Origin: Bimastos eiseni
Lineage: Eukaryota > Annelida > Clitellata > Crassiclitellata > Lumbricidae
DNA: 64,000 nucleotides
Direction: 5' to 3'
Assembly: GCA_959347315.1 (NCBI GenBank)
Contig: OY365822.1
Location: 7,715,234 to 7,779,233 of the forward strand
In this document: one piece after another, positions 48,328 through 57,936 of the stretch
Layout of the letters: the number at the start of each line of letters is the position of its first letter
How positions within the stretch are numbered: the first letter of the stretch is position 1
Position numbers and translations under genes: made by a program
The notes under the pieces: model-generated
The model's input: only the letters and a program-made list of their open reading frames with translations
What the model was told of the DNA's origin: nothing
Database searches by the model: none

Positions 48328-48587
48328 TTGGATTCCTACTTTGCTTATTATGTTTAAATATGTTTAACATGTTTGTTTCTGCTTAACTCCGTTATTATAG
48401 TTAAGTTTCATTATCAATCCTTAGCCATTTGAAATGTTTTTCATTGTGTACATATAGGTGGCTCTACCTAGCGGGACCACGGTCCCTTCTGGGTCTCCTA
48501 TTGTCTCCTCCAAAATGTTAAACATGCATATTGTCAATTGATGTATCTTGTATCCTGGAGCAATAAACTGGTTTGATTTGATTTGAT

Positions 48588-48984
48588 ATTAGCTGAAAGG
48601 GGTGCTGGTGAGTTAATAATTGGGGTAAGTCACGTAATCTTTGTCATGATGTAATGTTGAATATTCCACATTAAAATAATATTTTTCATTTAGCTATAGG
48701 CCAGTCATTGGGGACTATATAGTGTAGTGGTTAGTGTTCTGCACTGTCGATCAAGAGGTCTGGAGTTCAAATCCCCTCCAGGGCAAAACTTTGTTCAGGT
48801 TTACGTAAGTTTCAATAAAACTAATAGTATTCGTTTATTGCGGTCAAATTTGCGCGACCATTGTATGAATACAATCATAGTATAATTTTGAACGAATGAC
48901 CACAAGTTATTACAGGAGTCATACTTAACTCTACGGCAGTCAAGCAAGGTGCCATAACTCTCTCGTCTAGATGGGGCAGAGGAA
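48588..48984 (+). pseudogene. Gene B/C flank with a tRNA-Asp-like remnant (48,709-48,786)
   Basis: TAGTGTAGTGGTTAGTGTTC, then a CTGTCGA loop (GTC anticodon position) and GGAGTTCAAATCCCCTCCA, resemble tRNA-Asp. The anticodon stem is mispaired, so it is a pseudogene or SINE head. A more decayed relative lies at 63,275-63,330 in the equivalent flank of gene C. Both copies follow shared sequence (GTGCTGGTGAGTTAATAATT), so the tRNA-like unit is older than the B/C split. Confidence 0.45.
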
Positions 48985-49350
48985 AATGAATAAGGACCAG
49001 GCAATTTTCATCATTTTTTATTATATTATTATTATTATAATAGTTATTATAGTTATAATTATTGTTACCCGATGTAGTTCTGAACCCTCAGGTGATACAG
49101 TAACTGTCCGAAACGAGAATAAATTGGCAATCTGGATATTATTATTATTATTACTATTATTATTATTATTATTATTAGAAGTAGTAGTAGTATCGTCATG
49201 GTCGTCGTCATCATCATCGTCATTATCATTATCATTATCATTGCTATTATATAATTATTGTGCTGTGCCAATTGTTTTCTGCTAGCATCCGTACAGTTTT
49301 TAAAATCCTGATGATACGTTAAATTATATGTTTGAAAAAATTAAACCCTG
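48985..49350 (+). repeat. Segment inverted relative to 3,655-4,075
   Basis: Counterpart of the flipped block in the left copy, with (ATT)n and (CAT)n microsatellites and CCGATGTAGTTCTGAACCC. The poly-isoleucine and poly-serine ORFs are repeat translations. Confidence 0.85.
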
Positions 49351-49366
49351 ACGTCATGGCGTAGGC

Positions 49367-49405
<39 letters not shown>

Positions 49406-49466
49406 ATATACCGAACTAACTCTGCTCTATATATACTATGGTAAACCCTCACGTCATGGCGTAGGC

Positions 49467-49497
<31 letters not shown>

Positions 49498-49555
49498 ATA
49501 CCGAACTAACTCTGCTCTATATATACTATGGTAAACCCTCACGTCATGGCGTAGG

Positions 49556-49599
<44 letters not shown>

Positions 49600-49660
49600 A
49601 TACCGAACTAACTCTGCTCTATATATACTATGGTAAACCCTCACGTCATGGCGTAGGCTA

Positions 49661-49696
<36 letters not shown>

Positions 49697-49728
49697 CCGA
49701 GCTAATTCTGCTCTATGTATACTATGTC
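49351..49728. repeat. TA-rich tandem satellite, about 90-105 bp unit (right copy)
   Basis: Four units of CCGAACTAACTCTGCTCTAT, ACTATGGTAAACCC and TCACGTCATGGCGTAGGC are spaced about 90, 102 and 95 bases apart by variable (TA)n. The same family is at 4,075-4,436. Confidence 0.85.
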
Positions 49729-50800
49729 CTTAATCGCCAGATGTCGTAACAAGCTCTTGTTCATCGTCTCTGATACGTGATCCATCATCTATGTATGCCA
49801 TGCCTATTACTTGAATCGTTTTATATGAACTTTATGGCGTTGAGCGAATGGTTTCATATAAGAATTTTAATGTTATCATCAACAAAACCTACACACAAGT
49901 AAACGATTCAATCGTGTTTCCTTTTATAGGACTGCACGCTCTTGCACAAAGATGCCGAGACCTGAATGAGTTACACTATTATGCTATCTCATAAACTACA
50001 AGATGACCTAACTATCTAGGGCCTATTGGCAGATAGTTTGGAGTAGGGCCTACTGTGAATTATACTTATCCAATTTTGATATAGAGAGTCCTGTACGGAA
50101 TAACCATGTTTACGCATGCACCCATGCTAATCTGGTCTTTTCAAATCTAATTCTAATCTAATCTAATTTTGCTTATTCTAGTACAATGTCAAGACTGTTT
50201 CGGCTGATAGCCTCCCTGTACCTCAGAGCATTTAGTCTTTGAGACCTGAAGGCGTTATTTGCGTAAAGGGATTAAAAGTTAAACACGAGAATATTACAAA
50301 CAATGATTATTCAAAAACTGTTTAGGCCTAATAAAGAAAAGGATTTGACTCTTCATTCATTCAATTGAAATTTACATTTGCACTGTGCAATGATGCCCAG
50401 AGTTACGCCAAGAACGTCCTATACAGTCTGACCTGCGATAAAAAAATGTCTATAAGCCTACATAAAGTTAATCACTGCATCCGCGATGAACACTTGCACG
50501 CTAGTTCAGCTAAGATCTGGAAAAATCTCTGTCGTATTGCAGACAAACCATCTATTTCTAACCGATTGGCTACAAGGTTTTGCTAGTTATAACGTGATCG
50601 ATTAGCTCAATTAAGCTCTTATCAACCAATCAGTCAATCAATTAGTGAATCAATTAGTTAGTCAGTCAGTCAGTCAGTAAATCTATATTGTGTTATAATT
50701 GTTGAGTTTATGATTTAAATATTTCTGTGTTTTGTTTACAGCCTGAGAAAATGCTGCCAATTTGGCTACGAGAATTCCTATTGGTATGTACGTTATATTT
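49729..50800 (+). pseudogene. Partial IAP-family copy with a broken exon 2 donor
   Basis: Duplicate of 4,436-5,500. Exon 2 is at 49930-49965, but the donor GTGAGT is changed to ATGAGT (49966), and Tyr is changed to His. The 42-nt candidate exon with TTTACAG and GTATGT is kept at 50742-50783. Exons 3 and 4 are missing. The 73-codon ORF at 50,365-50,586 lies in this region and has no recognised domain. Confidence 0.5.
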
Positions 50801-51935
50801 GCCTTTACGTTATAGACATTTATGAGGTGTCTTTCCTCTGAAGCATTGAAGCGCATCCTTGACTCTGTGTGGATGAAATGGCCAAATTGTTGTGTGCTGT
50901 TATTAGACGTCAAGTAAAGATGTTGGATGTTGTAGTAAGGATGGATGTGTGTATGGTGTTGAATGGTGTAGTATAATAGGGATACAGCGTGAACTCCACG
51001 AAGGGGACAACGGAAGTAGAATGAAAGAACAGGAATAAGTAGCAGCGTTAGGCGGGACTTGAAACTTTTTTATACAAATATAAAGTGTTTCAATAAAGAT
51101 ATGAAAAGTGTGAAACAAGGATATTACATATGGTATGGTGGAGTTTACTTTAGTCAGGCTCTGCTGTTGGCTTTGGAAATACCAGAAATAATCTGTTAGT
51201 TAATACATGCAGCGATGGGGAGCAAGTGCAAGACTTCAGGTGTATATGTAGTGATATGCACAAAGAGAGGAAGTCAGGCTATACGCCTCGATGAAGAATT
51301 TCTGTCATTTTAAGACTGATTGAAGGGGAAAGGCCATTGAGAAGTGAGTTGCAGTAGTCTAGGCGGAAACATGTGTATAGTGTGGTATGGGTGCATATGT
51401 GGGCTGTAGTAGGGATGGATGTGCGTATGGTGTGGTATGGATGCATGGTGTGGAGGGCTTAAGTCTGGCTCTTCTAATGGCAAGATTAACAGTCTGTTTT
51501 TGAAGCAAGGCCAGGAAATTGCCAGTAACATGTCGTAGCTTCTGCAACAGCCGACAGGTGGCAGATGAGCAGATGGAATTGACGCACATTCGTGTATATT
51601 CTTAACAGTAATTTATCGGTGCATCAGAGGCTGATGTCGGCCAGATATATAATGTGATTGATGCCTTGCATGGCTGCCGACAGTAGAAATTCAACTCCTG
51701 TAAATAAGTTGTCATCATCTGTCTGCATTCTCACTGAGGTTTGTCTGTTAGAAATTAATGGAAAATTAATATTATTTTTATTATGTAAGTAAGTATCTGG
51801 ACACTTGATATAAGGCCACCTTTGTGCCTCACAAAACGTAGCCTATGCTAGCCTAAATTAGTTTAATTAAGCATAATAAAGCAATAAATTAAAGCAAACA
51901 GTTTTGAAGTAGTGACAACTCGCTACCTGCATGCA
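50801..51935. other. Duplicated noncoding stretch
   Basis: Collinear with 5,505-6,438, plus extra sequence at about 50,890-51,065. Nothing gene-like is conserved. Confidence 0.4.
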
Positions 51936-51939
51936 CAAA

Positions 51940-52180
51940 TATATGTGCAACATTGTACATACATGTGCAACATTATACATACATGTGCAACATTATGCAT
52001 ACATGTGCAACATTGTACATACATGTGCAACATTATACATACATGTGCAACATTATACATACATGTGCAACATTATACATACATGCGCAACATCATACAT
52101 ACATGTGCAACATTATACATACATGTGAAACATTGTACATACATGTGCAACATTGTACATACATGTGCAACATTGTGCTA
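51940..52180 (+). repeat. 20-bp minisatellite, right copy
   Basis: About twelve units of ACATGTGCAACATTATACAT with scattered substitutions, against about nine at 6,440-6,625. Unit number has changed since the duplication. Confidence 0.9.
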
Positions 52181-52259
52181 TTTTTATCCGGGCTTGGCTG
52201 GGTCGGGAGGCTTGTGAATAAACACCTTATGGTGATGCTATGTAAATTGTCATAATGAA

Positions 52260-52910
52260 TGAATTAATATAATTCATTCATTACGAGAATTTGTGTAGCG
52301 CCTCTTCAAGGTGACTACTCATAGGCGCTCCCAACCCGAACGCGGCCAAATAAAAAAAGTCTTAAGATGAGAGAGGGGCGCGGAGCCTCTATATACGCAG
52401 AGCAGTCACGGGCCTCTAAGACGGAAGCTGGCCTGGTCTTTAGCAAAAATGATAAGTTCGGTATTACTTAGATGCTAGGCATTTGAACTGATCGTAGTTA
52501 AAAGTCATTAATACTATATTTAAGTAGGCATAAATAATAAAAGAACGCGTCATCTCTTGAGACATTTAAATCGCGACTCAAGACTTATCTTTTCAAACAC
52601 TCATACGACTTTAACTGACGTTCTGTTCTCGTGTACAGCTCCCTTTCTTTCGGACTCGGCTGCACTATCTCATCGCAATCATCCGTGTTGGGTAAACTCA
52701 TACAAGAAATGAGTTAAATAACAACTCAACTCATGTACCTCGAAATGAATTAAAACTCATACTCAAATCAGTTGTTAAATGAGTTAAATCATCAATTCAC
52801 ACATGTCTCATACTGACACGTTCTAATTATTCAAATGCACAGTTACCACGAAACGGTATCATCAGTTTATTATTCCTAATTTACTCGCATTACTGTTGTT
52901 GTTGTTGTTG

Positions 52911-52958
<48 letters not shown>

Positions 52959-53145
52959 TTATTATCATTATTATTACTATTATTATTGATGGATAAATCA
53001 GGTTATTATTACGGAGTCAAAATTAAACACCTAGGGTTGCCAACCGTCCCGGAATGACCGGGACAGTCCCGGAATCGACCAAAACCGTCCCGTGTCCCGG
53101 GCAATGCTTATTTTGTCCCATTATCCGGGAATAGGCCTAGGTAAA
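52260..53145. repeat. Block of dispersed repeat, LINE 3' end, (ATT)n and hAT-like end
   Basis: Right-hand copies of 6,719-7,545. The TAGCGCCTCTTCAAGGTGAC repeat is at 52,260-52,430. The LINE C-terminus (SLETFKSRLKTYLFKHSYDF) starts at about 52,553. The (ATT)n tract at 52,905-52,988 is expanded against the left copy. GGGTTGCCAACCGTCCCGG is at about 53,034. Confidence 0.6.
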
Positions 53146-53448
53146 AAATTACGAATGATTATGCGATTCAATGATATTATCTAAATTCGGGCAACATGAG
53201 CAATTAGCTAACTGTGATAAAACATCGTAATTCTCAAAGTTCAAAAGCATGATTTAATCAAAAGTGTTTTGACTAATCGACTTTCGATTAAGGACTCGAA
53301 AGTCTCGAAGTTACAAACATCAATCGGAATTCACGACTTTATATTATGCCTAGAAGAATGCGGAAAACTTCAGCTTGTGTTATGCTTAGACCTGCTGCTA
53401 GTACCTGTATTTTATAAATATAATCTTACCTAATCTCTTTCGGTCTAT

Positions 53449-54068
53449 AGTTTCTACCACCTGCGACGACTTCGAGTTGTCAGTCGATCTGCTCCTCCAC
53501 CCACTTTTGCCTTCATGCGTCATGCTTTTGTCTGCTCACGTATTGATTACTGCATCTTATTGCCAGTTATTGGTCTTCCAAAATCTCGCCTGTCATCTCT
53601 TCAATCAGTGCTAAATGCAGCTACCCGTGTGATTGCCCGCCCAGAGCCGCCTTTCTCGCTTCTCTGAGTGCTCTCACATCTCTAACTTCATGACTGAGCA
53701 TTTACACTGGCTTCCACTCACAGCCCGCGTTCGATTTAAAGTTCTTATCCTTACATCCAGAGTATTTTTGGATCAGGCTACACGTAGGTCATCTTTGTGA
53801 CCTTATCCGTCGTCCTATTTCCGCTGCCTCTCGTCGTCCTATTATTTTCAACGATCGGCAAGATCTCTTCGGTCTCGGACGACTCTCACTTAATATCGCG
53901 CTAATGCGTCGGTTGGTCCTTTGCTTTGGAATGATTTGCCCTCTCTGACTGGCTGTTTGATTTTAACTCTGGCCGCTTCTGTTTCTGCCCACCTTCTGAA
54001 GACTTTTCCCATGGGGACTTTCGCATTGAGAGCGCCTCTGATAAGGACATAATTGGAGAGGCGCCATA
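53449..54068 (+). mobile_element. LINE 3' fragment, fuller copy
   Basis: It has the same start as 7,855 (VCSRIDYCILLPVIGLPKSR) but keeps 318 bases deleted on the left. These bases read HWLPLTARVRFKVLIL, a standard post-RT LINE motif, with frameshifts. It ends GCGCCTCTGATAAGG and GCGCCATAGAAAT. Confidence 0.75.
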
Positions 54069-54098
54069 GAAATATGTAATTGCAATACAACACAGTAC

Positions 54099-54308
54099 GT
54101 GAACAGTGAACTGCATAAATCATTCATCAAGGGAATGGGAACTGGGAATGCATTTGATCAGAATTGTATAAGACCATCTGTTTCAGAGACGTTGGGTCAT
54201 ATGAGAGAAAGGTGCATCAGAGGACCTGCAGCGAAAGACGAGGGTTCAGCCGCTTCAGCGACACCAGGAGATTCGACTGCAACTAAGGCTGACGATCCCA
54301 GTGAATGA
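54099..54308 (+). CDS. Unassigned 69-codon ORF, right copy
   Basis: Counterpart of 8,188-8,397, with changes F to L and E to K. There is no domain I recognise. The frame is intact in both copies, but with so few differences selection cannot be judged. Confidence 0.25.
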   Translation: MNSELHKSFIKGMGTGNAFDQNCIRPSVSETLGHMRERCIRGPAAKDEGSAASATPGDSTATKADDPSE

Positions 54309-54310
54309 TA

Positions 54311-55615
54311 TGCAAAGTGTCAGGTCAAAAGAGAAATAGTAAAGCATATATGTGTACTGCTTTATACGTTGGATTTAGAAAACACTTTATAGGCTACAAG
54401 CGATCAGTTAGTTTATATTTGAGTATACCGAGTCAAGATTGTGACTTGTCGTTGATATACTGTTCAATAAATCTTCCAGTTGACCAGCGGAAGCCGTAGC
54501 CTACCTATATCTTAGAAAAAGGGACTCAAGTAAGATCATCACCGGCATATTTTTCTGAAATAATTGTTATTATTATAAATGTGTAGCCATTATCATTTTC
54601 ACCGTCGGTGGCTAACCTCTCCTTTCGGTGAGGCAGTCTTCCATAGGCCTACTTTAAAATATTACGGTTCGCTGCTTGCACAGATGCGGGCCCCTCTGTA
54701 ATCATAATTATAATAATTAAGGTTGATACCAATAATAAAAATCGCTGTTCTTGGTTTTTTGCTATGTTTAGTATTTTGTCAGTTTTCTGCTAAGTCCGTG
54801 TCGTGGTCATTGGTGAATTATATACCATGCAAGCACGAGCTTTATTAAACAAGAATCCACATGCACAGGAATGTCTGGAATGTCTCTATGTCACTAGCCT
54901 ATAGTTTTGGGGCGATAATCGTGGACAAGAATTTTTCACATCTTGTTGACATAACAGGCTGATTCGTTGACTTAGTTATGACGAGAAATTGACGAATAAC
55001 TACCGGTATGTCAGCAAAATAAAAATAAAATAAAAATGCCGTTGAAGGTTTTAAACTTCATATTTTCATATAGAAGCAAAATTTAAATCGGGCGATATCT
55101 ATGTTTAAGAGTGAAATGTTTACACGGACATTTGACGAGTAAACATGCCTCTAAATATAGATTCAATGGTTATGAAATTTTTACTCCATGAAACAGAAAT
55201 ATTAATTTTATTTCATGAAATTGAATAATTTTATATCCACGAACTAAACGAATACTTAGAGATTTGGCACTATTCGTCTCAAAGTTATTTTTATCAAATT
55301 TAAGTGGTGTTAGAATAAGGGGCTTAGTGCAGGGTATAGCATTAGGAGACGATAACAGAGGGCCGATCTGATTTCACTTTCCCGACTCAATAGTTGCTTT
55401 TATTGAATGCGTTTTGCTCCTCTCCATTCTGGATTAAATCAATAGATTCCTCGCAGCGAATATAACTTTTAAGATAAGCCTTATTAATTTATTACACATA
55501 AAACCAAAGATGTGCCGTTGTTCGTTGATGTTTGGTACAAGAGTATGACGTGGGCCTAATGTGAAAGCAGAGAAAACCCAACGTCACCATCACTGGGCAT
55601 GTATAACCTGACTAG
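54311..55615. other. Duplicated noncoding stretch
   Basis: Collinear with 8,400-9,660, with a 40-base insertion at about 54,744-54,783. No gene recognised. Confidence 0.4.
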
Positions 55616-55619
55616 GAGT

Positions 55620-55840
55620 TTATGACTAAGACTGCCTTGGCCCAATATCGGGCGTTTGCTGTCGTGGATCCATCTACCCGAAATGACCTTCCTCTATCAC
55701 CTAGGGCTAAATTAATGACAGTCTTCTCTCCATCGGCATCTTACTCCTTGAGATCGATTGCTTTTTGCCCGGGGTTTCCGGGCTGAAAGCGCCTCTGAAT
55801 AGCTATTCTGTGACAGGCGCTACATAAATCAACAGATACG
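55620..55840 (+). mobile_element. LINE 3' terminus, right copy
   Basis: Duplicate of 9,670-9,890, with the same RAFAVVDPSTRNDLP reading and the AGGCGCTACATAAATC end. Confidence 0.7.
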
Positions 55841-56105
55841 CTACGATCTGTCTGTTTCGACCCCTCAAACGACGCGATATTAAAAGATTTTAAGCAGAAA
55901 TAAATTAAAAACCTGCTGGAATCAAACTTACAGAATTTATTCTCTCAAAATACAGTTATCGGCGTGTCTATAATTATATGCACGTAGCGATGGATGATGC
56001 ACGGGTCTATAGACCGGGATATTGGACACAGCTTTATATTTGTAAATTGCACTCAGCTTATCGGACAGTCGGTACATTCATTCGACCATAGGCTGGTGTC
56101 CCTGA

Positions 56106-56445
56106 CGTTGGTTTTGTGTGCGCTGAGAAATTTTCGACCGTCTATCCGACAGGCCCGCCGATAGGGACAGAGGAAAGTTCCTAATATGTAACGGTATGAA
56201 TGAAATTCCCAATATGTAACGGTATAATTATAGGGGTGTATACACAGGACCGCACAATAATATAAGTCCTCGAAAATTTCTCATCGCCCGCAAAAAGCCA
56301 CGTCAGAGAGACCAGCTTGTTCACCGACGCTAAAATAAGAGCAGGCAAAACTGTTAACAAACCTCTTAGGTCAATTATCGACGCAGTCAAATGTCGGTAG
56401 TTTTTGAATAGGACAATTATTATCGAACACCTTGAACACCTACTA
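56106..56445. mobile_element. 340-bp insertion absent from the left copy
   Basis: The left block runs straight from CCCTGAC to CGGTTGACACTCG (10,160-10,180), while here about 340 bases intervene. They contain inverted TGAGAAATTTTCGAC (about 56,123) and CTCGAAAATTTCTCATCG (about 56,272), and a doubled AATATGTAACGGTAT (about 56,185 and 56,210). A nonautonomous element is possible, but target duplications were not defined. Confidence 0.4.
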
Positions 56446-56797
56446 CATCGGTTGACACTCGTATGACGATAAACATTAGACGGCCAGAGAGTACCGATTT
56501 ATGCCAACATGCTGCTATTTCGAAATGCGCAGTCGGCCGCTACACTACGTGAGAGCGTCGTGATGACGCGTTTGCCAGAAGGAGAATCTTCTCCAATCGG
56601 TGCGCGTTGCTCGCATCATGCTAAACCAAGATTCAGATTGTTCGTGAGCATGTATGGCCCTACTAATCGATGTTCAGCACGCTGGCTTCAATAATAATTA
56701 TTCATTGTCGGCCGTAGCGTCATTCAGCTTTCGTTTCTATGAATTGTCCTAATAATTCTTAGAACCGACAGCCAAAATGTCACTCTCATACTCGACG

Positions 56798-57086
56798 TTT
56801 CTGGCTATATATAAAGCGCCGTCCTCAGAAGTAAATTTCTGTCGACAGCGACGGTCTACATTGTCTGACGTTAAACTCAGCGCAGTGGGGAATTGTAGAG
56901 AGACAGGCGTCGCAACCGTCGTCCGTAGAATATCATTTCATCTTCGTTGCATCTCACACGTTAGTGCAAATAATATTATTTTTATTATATTATACGTTTT
57001 CACGAATGAGTTTTGGATATGTTTATACTACGCCATTAAGGGCAGCATGACCATATAAGAGACCTTACGGAAAAGTGCGTTAACAG
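56798..57086 (+). promoter_or_regulatory. Gene C TATA promoter and noncoding first exon
   Basis: TATATATAAAG at 56806-56815 is followed by CCTCAGAAGTAAATTTCTGT. A candidate first exon runs from about 56,836 to the donor AACAG/GTAAC at 57086. It would join the acceptor at 57907 (CACCGTTAG), 29 bases before the gene C start codon. The same module is repeated at 10.52 kb. Confidence 0.5.
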
Positions 57087-57907
57087 GTAACAATAGCAGT
57101 GATAAATTCGTTTATTTTGTTAGTGGCACTTATTGCTGGATCACAGCTAGGGTTTCACAAAAGCCACTAGGCTACATAGAGAGATAATATAATGTAGCAA
57201 TTGACGGAATTATTGAGATTTGGAGTCAGCGGGTGGGTTGAGATTACTTTTATATTTATGTAAAACAATAGGCATACAATTTATTGCGTCATTTGCCGAA
57301 AGTTGGGAGTCGTTTGAGCGAAGCAGGATGACTTAATGCCGCCGGAAACAGAGCACGGGACGTGTCTATCGCTCCAGATGATGGGCTGAAGTATGCAATC
57401 CTCGACTGAAGTTACTCGCTCCTCTGTGGTTGAAGTTCCAGTCGGAAGACAACACAGGGGCGCAGCCATTGATAGAAACCGTAGTGTTTGATCGGCTGCC
57501 GACGCTAAGCCCAAACCACGACGGCGCTGCATATAGTAACCCTGATGCGGTGGTTGTCCTAGAGGCCATATGCAACGCCTTTGGTTGAAGACTAAGTACT
57601 TGGAGAGTAAGCAGGAAGTGCAGGGAGTCAGAGCAGGCATAATTGATCTCATACATATGACACGCCAAGATCTCGCCCGAGGGTCACTCCAAGAATGTTC
57701 ATTCGATCGATACCCATCGAGCGTGGGGTGGGATCTGGGTCAGCAGGGTGCAGCCCCTCTTAGCAAAAGCATCTCGCAGGACTTAGTATTTATTCTGAGA
57801 TCTTGTTGGACCGTCAATCTTGTCACGTTGATAAACATTGCTTAGAATTTATTATGATTGACTTATATTTACCATGCATTTGATCTTGATCAAATTCTCA
57901 CCGTTAG
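57087..57907 (+). other. First intron of gene C
   Basis: The part up to 57,477 is shared with the left block before the satellite. The part 57,480-57,825 is missing from the left, where the satellite lies, but is diverged and collinear with 38,715-39,060 in gene B. No coding sequence. Confidence 0.5.
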
Positions 57908-57936
57908 TTCGACCATCGGGCATATCTTCGGTCAAG

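Larger units (their letters stand above)
43838..48587 (+). mobile_element. Near-complete LINE of the CR1/L2-like group
   Basis: The element is about 4.75 kb, from GTGTCAAGATGGCGACGGAG to a (TTTGA)n tail ending near 48,587. It carries a coiled-coil ORF1 and an ORF2 with PHD-type zinc finger, apurinic-type endonuclease and reverse transcriptase. The flanks on both sides continue the gene C 3' flank (61,760-62,300), which marks an empty site. Both ORFs are damaged, so it is not autonomous. The clade within the CR1/L2/jockey group was not resolved. Confidence 0.85.
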
